Shown here in pieces: positions 35,662 to 47,878 of a stretch of DNA of 64,000 nucleotides. This stretch comes from Sabellastarte sp. h YS-2021. Its lineage: Eukaryota > Annelida > Polychaeta > Sabellida > Sabellidae. Positions within the stretch are counted from its first letter, which is position 1. The number at the start of each line of letters is the position of its first letter. The position numbers were made by a program, and so were the translations under genes. The notes beneath the pieces were generated by a model. It did no database searches, was not told the origin of the DNA, and worked only from the letters and a program-made list of their open reading frames with translations. The stretch covers positions 90,115,052 to 90,179,051 of the forward strand of contig OZ024935.1 in NCBI GenBank assembly GCA_964017235.1, written 5' to 3'.

Positions 35662-38600
35662 GTGTATTCATTAAGAAATACATACCAAGCTCAAAATACA
35701 TGTATTGGGAGTGCATGTAGCGAGGGTACCATCAACAAGAAAATCAGCTCAAAACACCCCTTAAATGGGTTGGATCTGGTTCAGATTTTCACAGGAAACT
35801 CAGTTTCCACCTTAGAATTAAACTGCATTTGTCTGACAAACTCGAAGGCCATATTTGGAATTTCAGTTTCGGGGTGTGGACCTGGTCTGCCCCCCTCATG
35901 AGGGGTAATTTCAGGTATATCATATTGTGGTCAATCTGGAGCACTTATGGAATTTCAGACATGTTTTGATCAGAAATAAGGACATTTTAGGCACATTTGG
36001 AGCATTACATGTCTTAACACAAATTACTTAACCCGAATATTGCTGTTAAAATGGTGTAAAATACATGTAAATCAGCCCAAATGAGTAGTAAATGTTGGTC
36101 TATAATTCTGAAATTTGGCAAGAAAATAGTATGTAACCCACAAAATCTGACTGCATAGGTCCTAGAATTACATCCGGTATGGCAGTGACTACTGGTGTGG
36201 TATAGGGGCCCCAGGAGGCCTGTAATTCGCCTTCTGGGGGGTGCCTTAAGATTTGCTCATATTTTGACCAATAAGGCAGAAGTGAGGCTGTAAACCATAT
36301 TTTTGGCGAGAGTGGGCGCCACTAAAAGAGAAATAAGTAGTGTATTCATTAAGAAATACATACCAAGCTCAAAATACATGTATTGGGAGTGCATGTAGCG
36401 AGGGTACCATAAACTTGAAATTCAGCTCAAAACACCCCTTAAATGGGTTGGATCTGGTTCAGATTTTCACAGGAAACTCAGTTTCCACCATAGAATTAAA
36501 CTGCATTTGTCTGACAAACTCGAGGGCCATATTTGGAATTTCAGTTTTTCGGGGTGTGGACCTGGTCTGCCCCCCTCATGAGGGGTAATTTCAGGTATAT
36601 CATATTGTGGTCAATCTGGAGCACTTATGGAATTTCAGACATGTTTTGATCAGAAATGAGGACATTTTAGGCACATTTGGAGCATTACATGTCTTAACAC
36701 AAATTACTTAACCCGAATATTGCTGTTAAAATGGTGTAAAATACATGTAAATCAGCCCAAATGAGTAGTAAATGTTGGTCTATAATTCTGAAATTTGGCA
36801 AGAAAATAGTCTGTAACCCACTAAATCTGACTGCATAGGTATTAGAATTACATCCAGTATAGCAGTGACTACTGGTGTGGTATAGGGGCCCCAGCAGGCC
36901 TGTAATTCGCCTTCTGGGGGGTGCCTTAAGATTTGCTCATATTTTGACCAATAAGGCAGAAGTGAGGCTGTAAACCATATTTTTGGCGAGAGTGGGCACC
37001 ACTAAAAGAGAAATAAGTAGTGTATTCATTAAGAAATACATACCAAGCTCAAAATACATGTATTGGGAGTGCATGTAGCGAGGGTACCATAAACTTGAAA
37101 TTCAGCTCAAAACACCCCTTAAATGGGTTGGATCTGGCTCAGATTTTCACAGGAAACTCAGTTTCCACCTTAGAATTAAACTGCATTTGTCTGACAAACT
37201 CGAGGGCCATATTTGGAATTTCAGTTTTTCGGGGTGTGGACCTGGTCTGCCCCCCCTCATGAGGGGTAATTTCAGGTATATCATATTGTGGTCAATCTGG
37301 AGCACTTATGGAATTTCAGACATGTTTTGATCAGAAATGAGGACATTTTAGGCACATTTGGAGCATTACATGTCTGAACACAAATTACTTAACCCGAATA
37401 TTGCTGTTAAAATGGTGTAAAATACATGTAAATCAGCCCAAATGAGTAGTAAATGTTGGTCTATAATTCTGAAATTTGGCAAGAAAATAGTCTGTAACCC
37501 ACTAAATCTGACTGCATAGGTTTTAGAATTACATCCAGTATAGCAGTGACTACTGGTGTGGTATATGGGCCCCAGGAGGCCTGTAATTCGGCTTCTGGGG
37601 GGTGCCTTAAGATTTGCTCATATTTTGACCAATAAGGCAGAATTGAGGCTGTAAACCATATTTTTGGCGAGAGTGGGCACCACTAAAAGAGAAATAAGTA
37701 GTGTATTCATTAAGAAATACATACCAAGCTCAAAATACATGTATTGGGAGTGCATGTAGCGAGGGTACCATCAACAAGAAAATCAGCTCAAAACACCCCT
37801 TAAATGGGTTGGATCTGGTTCAGATTTTCACAGGAAACTCAGTTTCCACCTTAGAATTAAACTGCATTTGTCTGACAAACTCGAAGGCCATATTTGGAAT
37901 TTCAGTTTCGGGGTGTGGACCTGGTCTGCCCCACTCATGAGGGGTAATTTCAGGTATATCATATTGTGGTCAATCTGGAGCACTTATGGAATTTCAGACA
38001 TGTTTTGATCAGAAATAAGGACATTTTAGGCACATTTGGAGCATTACATGTCTTAACACAAATTACTTAACCCGAATATTGCTGTTAAAATGGTGTAAAA
38101 TACATGTAAATCAGCCCAAATGAGTAGTAAATGTTGGTCTATAATTCTGAAATTTGGCAAGAAAATAGTATGTAACCCACTAAATCTGACTGCATAGGTC
38201 CTAGAATTACATCCGGTATGGCAGTGACTACTGGTGTGGTATAGGGGCCCCAGGAGGCCTGTAATTCGCCTTCTGGGGGGTGCCTTAAGATTTGCTCATA
38301 TTTTGACCAATAAGGCAGAAGTGAGGCTGTAAACCATATTTTTGGCGAGAGTGGGCGCCACTAAAAGAGAAATAAGTAGTGTATTCATTAAGAAATACAT
38401 ACCAAGCTCAAAATACATGTATTGGGAGTGCATGTAGCGAGGGTACCATAAACTTGAAATTCAGCTCAAAACACCCCTTAAATGGGTTGGATCTGGTTCA
38501 GATTTTCACAGGAAACTCAGTTTCCACCATAGAATTAAACTGCATTTGTCTGACAAACTCGAGGGCCATATTTGGAATTTCAGTTTTTCGGGGTGTGGAC

Positions 38601-41095
38601 CTGGTCTGCCCCCCTCATGAGGGGTAATTTCAGGTATATCATATTGTGGTCAATCTGGAGCACTTATGGAATTTCAGACATGTTTTGATCAGAAATGAGG
38701 ACATTTTAGGCACATTTGGAGCATTACATGTCTTAACACAAATTACTTAACCCGAATATTGCTGTTAAAATGGTGTAAAATACATGTAAATCAGCCCAAA
38801 TGAGTAGTAAATGTTGGTCTATAATTCTGAAATTTGGCAAGAAAATAGTCTGTAACCCACTAAATCTGACTGCATAGGTATTAGAATTACATCCAGTATA
38901 GCAGTGACTACTGGTGTGGTATAGGGGCCCCAGCAGGCCTGTAATTCGCCTTCTGGGGGGTGCCTTAAGATTTGCTCATATTTTGACCAATAAGGCAGAA
39001 GTGAGGCTGTAAACCATATTTTTGGCGAGAGTGGGCACCACTAAAAGAGAAATAAGTAGTGTATTCATTAAGAAATACATACCAAGCTCAAAATACATGT
39101 ATTGGGAGTGCATGTAGCGAGGGTACCATAAACTTGAAATTCAGCTCAAAACACCCCTTAAATGGGTTGGATCTGGCTCAGATTTTCACAGGAAACTCAG
39201 TTTCCACCTTAGAATTAAACTGCATTTGTCTGACAAACTCGAGGGCCATATTTGGAATTTCAGTTTTTCGGGGTGTGGACCTGGTCTGCCCCCCCTCATG
39301 AGGGGTAATTTCAGGTATATCATATTGTGGTCAATCTGGAGCACTTATGGAATTTCAGACATGTTTTGATCAGAAATGAGGACATTTTAGGCACATTTGG
39401 AGCATTACATGTCTGAACACAAATTACTTAACCCGAATATTGCTGTTAAAATGGTGTAAAATACATGTAAATCAGCCCAAATGAGTAGTAAATGTTGGTC
39501 TATAATTCTGAAATTTGGCAAGAAAATAGTCTGTAACCCACTAAATCTGACTGCATAGGTTTTAGAATTACATCCAGTATAGCAGTGACTACTGGTGTGG
39601 TATATGGGCCCCAGGAGGCCTGTAATTCGGCTTCTGGGGGGTGCCTTAAGATTTGCTCATATTTTGACCAATAAGGCAGAATTGAGGCTGTAAACCATAT
39701 TTTTGGCGAGAGTGGGCACCACTAAAAGAGAAATAAGTAGTGTATTCATTAAGAAATACATACCAAGCTCAAAATACATGTATTGGGAGTGCATGTAGCG
39801 AGGGTACCATCAACAAGAAAATCAGCTCAAAACACCCCTTAAATGGGTTGGATCTGGTTCAGATTTTCACAGGAAACTCAGTTTCCACCTTAGAATTAAA
39901 TTGCATTTGTCTGACAAACTCGAAGGCCATATTTGGAATTTCAGTTTCGGGGTGTGGACCTGGTCTGCCCCCCTCATGAGGGGTAATTTCAGGTATATCA
40001 TATTGTGGTCAATTTGGAGCACTTATGGAATTTCAGACATGTTTTGATCAGAAATAAGGACATTTTAGGCACATTTGGAGCATTACATGTCTTAACACAA
40101 ATTATTTAACCTGAATATTGCTGTTAAAATGGTGTAAAATACATGTAAATCAGCCCAAATGAGTAGTAAATGTTGGTCTATAATTCTGAAATTTGGCAAG
40201 AAAATAGTATGTAACCTACTAAATCTGACTGCATAGGTCCTAGAATTACATCCGGTATGGCAGTGATTACTGGTGTGGTATAGGGGCCCCAGCAGGCCTG
40301 TAATTCGCCTTCTGGGGGGTGCCTTAAGATTTGCTCATATTTTGACCAATCAGGCAGAAGTGAGGCTGTAAACCATATTTTTGGCGAGAGTGGGCGCCAC
40401 TAAAAGAGAAATAAGTAGTGTATTCATTAAGAAATACATACCAAGCTCAAAATACATGTATTGGGAGTGCATGTAGCGAGGGTACCATAAACTTGAAATT
40501 CAGCTCAAAACACCCCTTAAATGGGTTGGATCTGGTTCAGATTTTCACAGGAAACTCAGTTTCCACCTTAGAATTAAATTGCATTTGTCTGACAAACTCG
40601 AAGGCCATATTTGGAATTTCTGTTTCGGGGTGTAGACCTGGTCTGCCCCCCTCATGAGGGGTAATTTCAGGTATATCATATTGTGGTCAATTTGGAGCAC
40701 TTATGGAATTTCAGACATGTTTTGATCAGAAATAAGGACATTTTAGGCACATTTGGAGCATTACATGTCTTAACACAAATTATTTAACCCGAATATTGCT
40801 GTTAAAATGGTGTAAAATACATGTAAATCAGCCCAAATGAGTAGTAAATGTTGGTCTATAATTCTGAAATTTGGCAAGAAAATAGTATGTAACCTACTAA
40901 ATCTGACTGCATAGGTATTAGAATTACATCCAGTATAGCAGTGATTACTGGTGTGGTATAGGGGCCCCAGCAGGCCTGTAATTCGCCTTCTGGGGGGTGC
41001 CTTAAGATTTGCTCATATTTTGACCAATAAGGCAGAAGTAAGGCTGTAAACCATATTTTTGGCGAGAGTGGGCACCACTAAAAGACAAATAAGTA
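35662..41095. repeat. Array block VI: A/B mosaic with 2,039-bp trimer
   Basis: Monomers start at 35662, 36340, 37020, 37701, 38379, 39059, 39740 and 40418, with lengths 678, 680 and 681 repeating. 35662-37700 matches 37701-39739. Member 1 is B-like in its middle (CTCGAAGG, TTTCGGGG, GTATGTAAC), member 2 is A-like with ATAAACTTG and GGGCGCC, and member 3 has GGCTCAG plus A-like XhoI and T-run. A third start (39740) is more B-like (CAATTTGGAGC, AACCTGAAT). Family markers switch inside monomers, showing repeated exchange. Confidence 0.88.
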
Positions 41096-44000
41096 GTATA
41101 TTCATTAAGAAATACATACCAAGCTCAAAATACATGTATTGGGAGTGCATGTAGCGAGGGTACCATAAACTTGAAATTCAGCTCAAAACACCCCTTAAAT
41201 GGGTTGGATCTGGCTCAGATTTTCACAGGAAACTCAGTTTCCACCTTAGAATTAAACTGCATTTGTCTGACAAACTCGAGGGCCCTATTTGGTATTTCAG
41301 TTTCGGGGTGTGGACCTGGTCTGCCCCCCTCATGAGGGGTAATTTCAGGTATATCATATTGTGGTCAATTTGGAGCACTTATGGAATTTCAGACATGTTT
41401 TGATCAGAAATAAGGACATTTTAGGCACATTTGGAGCATTACATGTCTTAACACAAATTATTTAACCCGAATATTGCTGTTAAAATGGTGTAAAATACAT
41501 GTAAATCAGCCCAAATGAGCAGTAAATGTTGGTCTATAATTCTGAAATTTGGCAAGAAAATAGTATGTAACCTACTAAATCTGACTGCATAGGTCTTAGA
41601 ATTACATCCAGTATAGCAGTGATTACTGGTGTGGTATAGGGGCCCCAGCAGGCCTGTAATTCGCCTTCTGGGGGGTGCCTTAAGATTTGCTCATATTTTG
41701 ACCAATAAGGCAGAAGTAAGGCTGTAAACCATATTTTTGGCGAGAGTGGGCACCACTAAAAGACAAATAAGTAGTGTATTCATTAAGAAATACATACCAA
41801 GCTCAAAATACATGTATTGGGAGTGCATGTGGCGAGGGTACCATAAACTTGAAATTCAGCTCAAAACACCCCTTAAATGGGTTGGATCTGGCTCAGATTT
41901 TCACAGGAAACTCAGTTTCCACCTTAGAATTAAATTGCATTTGTCTGACAAACTCGAAGGCCATATTTGGAATTTCAGTTTCGGGGTGTGGACCTGGTCT
42001 GCCCCCCTCATGAGGGGTAATTTCAGGTATATCATATTGTGGTCAATTTGGAGCACTTATGGAATTTCAGACATGTTTTGATCAGAAATGAGGACATTTT
42101 AGGCACATTTGAAGCATTGCATGTCTTAACACAAATTATTTAACCTGAATATTGCTGTTAAAATGGTGTAAAATACATGTAAATCAGCCCAAATGAGTGG
42201 TAAATGTTGGTCTATAATTCTGAAATTTGGCAAGAAAATAGTATGTAACCTACTAAATCTGTCTGCATAGGTCTTAGAATTACATCCAGTATGGCAGTGA
42301 TTACTGGTGTGGTATAGGGGCCCCAGCAGGCCTGTAATTCGCCTTCTGGGGGGTGCCTTAAGATTTGCTCATATTTTGACCAATCAGGCAGAAGTAAGGC
42401 TGTAAACCATATTTTTGGCGAGAGTGGGCACCACTAAAAGACAAATAAGTAGTGTATTCATTAAGAAATACATACCAAGCTCAAAATGCATGTATTGGGA
42501 GTGCATGTAGTGAGGGTACCATAAACTTGAAATTCAGCTCAAAACACCCCTTAAATGGGTTGGATCTGGTTCAGATTTTCACAGGAAACTCAGTTTCCAC
42601 CTTAGAATTAAATTGCATTTGTCTGACAAACTCGAAGGCCATATTTGGAATTTCAGTTTCGGGGTGTGGTCCTGCTCTGCCCCCCTCATGAGGGGTAATT
42701 TCAGGTATATCATATTGTGGTCAATTTGGAGCACTTATGGAATTTCAGACATGTTTTGATCAGAAATAAGGACATTTTAGGCACATTTGGAGCATTACAT
42801 GTCTTAACACAAATTATTTAACCTGAATATTGCTGTTAAAATGGTGTAAAATACATGTAAATCAGCCCAAATGAGTAGTAAATGTTGGTCTATAATTCTG
42901 AAATTTGGCAAGAAAATAGTATGTAACCTACTAAATCTGACTGCATAGGTCTTAGAATTACATCCAGTATAGCAGTGATTACTGGTGTGGTATAGGGGCC
43001 CCAGCAGGCCTGTAATTCGCCTTCTGGGGGGTGCCTTAAGATTTGCTCATATTTTGACCAATAAGGCAGAAGTAAGGCTGTAAACCATATTTTTGGCGAG
43101 AGTGGGCACCACTAAAAGACAAATAAGTAGTGTATTCATTAAGAAATACATACCAAGCTCAAAATACATGTATTGGGAGTGCATGTAGCGAGGGTACCAT
43201 AAACTTGAAATTCAGCTCAAAACACCCCTTAAATGGGTTGGATCTGGCTCAGATTTTCACAGGAAACTCAGTTTCCACCTTAGAATTAAATTGCATTTGT
43301 CTGACAAACTCGAAGGCCATATTTGGAATTTCAGTTTCGGGGTGTGGACCTGGTCTGTCCCCCTCATGAGGGGTAATTTCAGGTATATCATATTGTGGTC
43401 AATTTGGAGCACCTATGGAATTTCAGACATGTTTTGATCAGAAATAAGGACATTTTAGGCACATTTGGAGCATTACATGTCTTAACACAAATTATTTAAC
43501 CCGAATATTGCTGTTAAAATGGTGTAAAATACATGTAAATCAGCCCAAATGAGTAGTAAATGTTGGTCTATAATTCTGAAATTTGGCAAGAAAATAGTAT
43601 GTAACCTACTAAATCTGACTGCATAGGTCTTAGAATTACATCCAGTATAGCAGTGATTACTGGTGTGGTATAGGGGCCCCAGCAGGCCTGTAATTCGCCT
43701 TCTGGGGGGTGCCTTAAGATTTGCTCATATTTTGACCAATAAGGCAGAAGTAAGGCTGTAAACCATATTTTTGGCGAGAGTGGGCACCACTAAAAGACAA
43801 ATAAGTAGTGTATTCATTAAGAAATACATACCAAGCTCAAAATACATGTATTGGGAGTGCATGTAGCGAGGGTACCATAAACTTGAAATTCAGCTCAAAA
43901 CACCCCTTAAATGGGTTGGATCTGGCTCAGATTTTCACAGGAAACTCAGTTTCCACCTTAGAATTAAATTGCATTTGTCTGACAAACTCGAAGGCCATAT

Positions 44001-45470
44001 TTGGAATTTCAGTTTCGGGGTGTAGACCTGGTCTACCCCCCTCATGAGGGGTAATTTCAGGTATATCATATTGTGGTCAATTTGGAGCACTTATGGAATT
44101 TCAGACATGTTTTGATCAGAAATAAGGACATTTTAGGCACATTTGGAGCATTACATGTCTTAACACAAATTATTTAACCCGAATATTGCTGTTAAAATGG
44201 TGTAAAATACATGTAAATCAGCCCAAATGAGTAGTAAATGTTGGTCTATAATTCTGAAATTTGGCAAGAAAATAGTATGTAACCTACTAAATCTGACTGC
44301 ATAGGTCTTAGAATTACGTCCAGTATAGCAATGATTACTGGTGTGGTATAGGGGCCCCAGCAGGCCTGTAATTCGCCTTCTGGGGGGTGCCTTAAGATTT
44401 GCTCATATTTTGACCAATAAGGCAGAAGTAAGGCTGTAAACCATATTTTTGGCGAGAGTGGGCACCACTAAAAGACAAATAAGTAGTGTATTCATTAAGA
44501 AATACATACCAAGCTCAAAATACATGTATTGGGAGTGCATGTAGCGAGGGTACCATAAACTTGAAATTCAGCTCAAAACACCCCTTAAATGGGTTGGATC
44601 TGGCTCAGATTTTCACAGGAAACTCAGTTTCCACCTTAGAATTAAATTGCATTTGTCTGACAAACTCGAAGGCCATATTTGGAATTTCAGTTTCGGGGTG
44701 TGGACCTGGTCTGCCCTCCTCATGAGGGGTAATTTCAGGTATATCATATTGTGGTCAATTTGGAGCACTTATGGAATTTCAGACATGTTTTGATCAGAAA
44801 TAAGGACATTTTAGGCACATTTGGAGCATTACATGTCTTAACACAAATTATTTAACCCGAATATTGCTGTTAAAATGGTGTAAAATACATGTAAATCAGC
44901 CCAAATGAGCAGTAAATGTTGGTCTATAATTCTGAAATTTGGCAAGAAAATAGTATGTAACCTACTAAATCTGACTGCATAGGTCTTAGAATTACATCCA
45001 GTATAGCAGTGATTACTGGTGTGGTATAGGGGCCCCAGCAGGCCTGTAATTCGCCTTCTGGGGGGTGCCTTAAGATTTGCTCATATTTTGACCAATAAGG
45101 CAGAAGTAAGGCTGTAAACCATATTTTTGGCGAGAGTGGGCACCACTAAAAGACAAATAAGTAGTGTATTCATTAAGAAATACATACCAAGCTCAAAATA
45201 CATGTATTGGGAGTGCATGTGGCGAGGGTACCATAAACTTGAAATTCAGCTCAAAACACCCCTTAAATGGGTTGGATCTGGCTCAGATTTTCACAGGAAA
45301 CTCAGTTTCCACCTTAGAATTAAATTGCATTTGTCTGACAAACTCGAAGGCCATATTTGGAATTTCAATTTCGGGGTGTGGACCTGGTCTGCCCCCCTCA
45401 TGAGGGGTAATTTCAGGTATATCATATTGTGGTCAATTTGGAGCACTTATGGAATTTCAGACATGTTTTG
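41096..45470. repeat. Array block VII: family B
   Basis: B monomers start at 41096, 41774, 42452, 43130, 43808, 44486 and 45164, all 678 bp. The phase word in the first is AGTAGTATATTC, and it also has GGCCCTATTTGGTATT. 41774 has GTGGCGAGG; 42452 has AAATGCATG, TAGTGAGG and GGTCCTGCTCTG; 43808 has GTAGACCTGGTCTACC and ATTACGTCC. These private marks allow the copies further right to be traced. Confidence 0.92.
43130..43807. repeat. Reference family B monomer (678 bp)
   Basis: This is a typical B monomer. Against A it is 3 bp shorter: two Ts are missing from the T-run before CGGGG and one C from the poly-C tract. Linked B markers are ATAAACTTGAAATTC in place of ATCAACAAGAAAATC, CCTTAGAATTA, CTCGAAGG (XhoI site lost), CAATTTGGAGC, GTCTTAAC, GTATGTAACCTAC, GGTCTTAGAATT, GTGATTACTGG, AGGGGCCCCAGCAGG (gains an ApaI-type GGGCCC) and GTAAGGCTG. 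This copy also has GTCCCCC at the start of the C tract and GCACCTATGG, both shared with the monomer at 50591. Confidence 0.93.
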
Positions 45471-45841
45471 ATCAGAAATGAGGACATTTTAGGCACATTT
45501 GGAGCATTACATGTCTGAACACAAATTACTTAACCCGAATATTGCTGTTAAAATGGTGTAAAATACATGTAAATCAGCCCAAATGAGTAGTAAATGTTGG
45601 TCTATAATTCTGAAATTTGGCAAGAAAATAGTCTGTAACCCACTAAATCTGACTGCATAGGTATTAGAATTACATCCAGTATAGCAGTGACTACTGGTGT
45701 GGTATAGGGGCCCCAGCAGGACTGTAATTCGCCTTCTGGGGGGTGCCTTAAGATTTGCTCATATTTTGACCAATAAGGCAGAAGTGAGGCTGTAAACCAT
45801 ATTTTTGGCGAGAGTGGGCACCACTAAAAGAGAAATAAGTA
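45164..45841. repeat. Chimeric monomer: B 5' part, A-like 3' part
   Basis: Up to about 45470 it has B markers (CTCGAAGG, short T-run, CAATTTGGAGC). From GTCTGAAC at 45511 it has A-like markers (TTACTTAACCC, GTCTGTAACCCAC, GGTATTAG, GTGACTACT, GTGAGGCTG). The switch is the left breakpoint of the 6,783-bp duplication that brings the mosaic block back into B territory. Confidence 0.85.
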
Positions 45842-47878
45842 GTGTATTCATTAAGAAATACATACCAAGCTCAAAATACATGTATTGGGAGTGCATGTAG
45901 CGAGGGTACCATAAACTTGAAATTCAGCTCAAAACACCCCTTAAATGGGTTGGATCTGGCTCAGATTTTCACAGGAAACTCAGTTTCCACCTTAGAATTA
46001 AACTGCATTTGTCTGACAAACTCGAGGGCCATATTTGGAATTTCAGTTTTTCGGGGTGTGGACCTGGTCTGCCCCCCCTCATGAGGGGTAATTTCAGGTA
46101 TATCATATTGTGGTCAATCTGGAGCACTTATGGAATTTCAGACATGTTTTGATCAGAAATGAGGACATTTTAGGCACATTTGGAGCATTACATGTCTGAA
46201 CACAAATTACTTAACCCGAATATTGCTGTTAAAATGGTGTAAAATACATGTAAATCAGCCCAAATGAGTAGTAAATGTTGGTCTATAATTCTGAAATTTG
46301 GCAAGAAAATAGTCTGTAACCCACTAAATCTGACTGCATAGGTTTTAGAATTACATCCAGTATAGCAGTGACTACTGGTGTGGTATATGGGCCCCAGGAG
46401 GCCTGTAATTCGGCTTCTGGGGGGTGCCTTAAGATTTGCTCATATTTTGACCAATAAGGCAGAATTGAGGCTGTAAACCATATTTTTGGCGAGAGTGGGC
46501 ACCACTAAAAGAGAAATAAGTAGTGTATTCATTAAGAAATACATACCAAGCTCAAAATACATGTATTGGGAGTGCATGTAGCGAGGGTACCATCAACAAG
46601 AAAATCAGCTCAAAACACCCCTTAAATGGGTTGGATCTGGTTCAGATTTTCACAGGAAACTCAGTTTCCACCTTAGAATTAAATTGCATTTGTCTGACAA
46701 ACTCGAAGGCCATATTTGGAATTTCAGTTTCGGGGTGTGGACCTGGTCTGCCCCCCTCATGAGGGGTAATTTCAGGTATATCATATTGTGGTCAATTTGG
46801 AGCACTTATGGAATTTCAGACATGTTTTGATCAGAAATAAGGACATTTTAGGCACATTTGGAGCATTACATGTCTTAACACAAATTATTTAACCTGAATA
46901 TTGCTGTTAAAATGGTGTAAAATACATGTAAATCAGCCCAAATGAGTAGTAAATGTTGGTCTATAATTCTGAAATTTGGCAAGAAAATAGTATGTAACCT
47001 ACTAAATCTGACTGCATAGGTCCTAGAATTACATCCGGTATGGCAGTGATTACTGGTGTGGTATAGGGGCCCCAGCAGGCCTGTAATTCGCCTTCTGGGG
47101 GGTGCCTTAAGATTTGCTCATATTTTGACCAATCAGGCAGAAGTGAGGCTGTAAACCATATTTTTGGCGAGAGTGGGCGCCACTAAAAGAGAAATAAGTA
47201 GTGTATTCATTAAGAAATACATACCAAGCTCAAAATACATGTATTGGGAGTGCATGTAGCGAGGGTACCATAAACTTGAAATTCAGCTCAAAACACCCCT
47301 TAAATGGGTTGGATCTGGTTCAGATTTTCACAGGAAACTCAGTTTCCACCTTAGAATTAAATTGCATTTGTCTGACAAACTCGAAGGCCATATTTGGAAT
47401 TTCCGTTTCGGGGTGTAGACCTGGTCTGCCCCCCTCATGAGGGGTAATTTCAGGTATATCATATTGTGGTCAATTTGGAGCACTTATGGAATTTCAGACA
47501 TGTTTTGATCAGAAATAAGGACATTTTAGGCACATTTGGAGCATTACATGTCTTAACACAAATTATTTAACCCGAATATTGCTGTTAAAATGGTGTAAAA
47601 TACATGTAAATCAGCCCAAATGAGTAGTAAATGTTGGTCTATAATTCTGAAATTTGGCAAGAAAATAGTATGTAACCTACTAAATCTGACTGCATAGGTA
47701 CTAGAATTACATCCAGTATAGCAGTGATTACTGGTGTGGTATAGGGGCCCCAGCAGGCCTGTAATTCGCCTTCTGGGGGGTGCCTTAAGATTTGCTCATA
47801 TTTTGACCAATAAGGCAGAAGTAAGGCTGTAAACCATATTTTTGGCGAGAGTGGGCACCACTAAAAGACAAATAAGTA
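45842..47878. repeat. Array block VIII: A/B mosaic reappearing inside B
   Basis: Monomers at 45842 (680-681 class, A-like with TTTTTCGG and C7), 46523 and 47201 copy those at 39059, 39740 and 40418. They carry the rare ATTCGGCTT and GAATTGAGG marks and the GGGCGCC change. Pure B resumes at 47879. Confidence 0.88.

Noticed and set aside
41737-42081. 114-codon frames beginning at TTG (also at 45127, 48520, 55978, 62079)
   Set aside because: They appear only where one TAG became TGG, overlap the 80-codon frame, have no ATG and match nothing I know.
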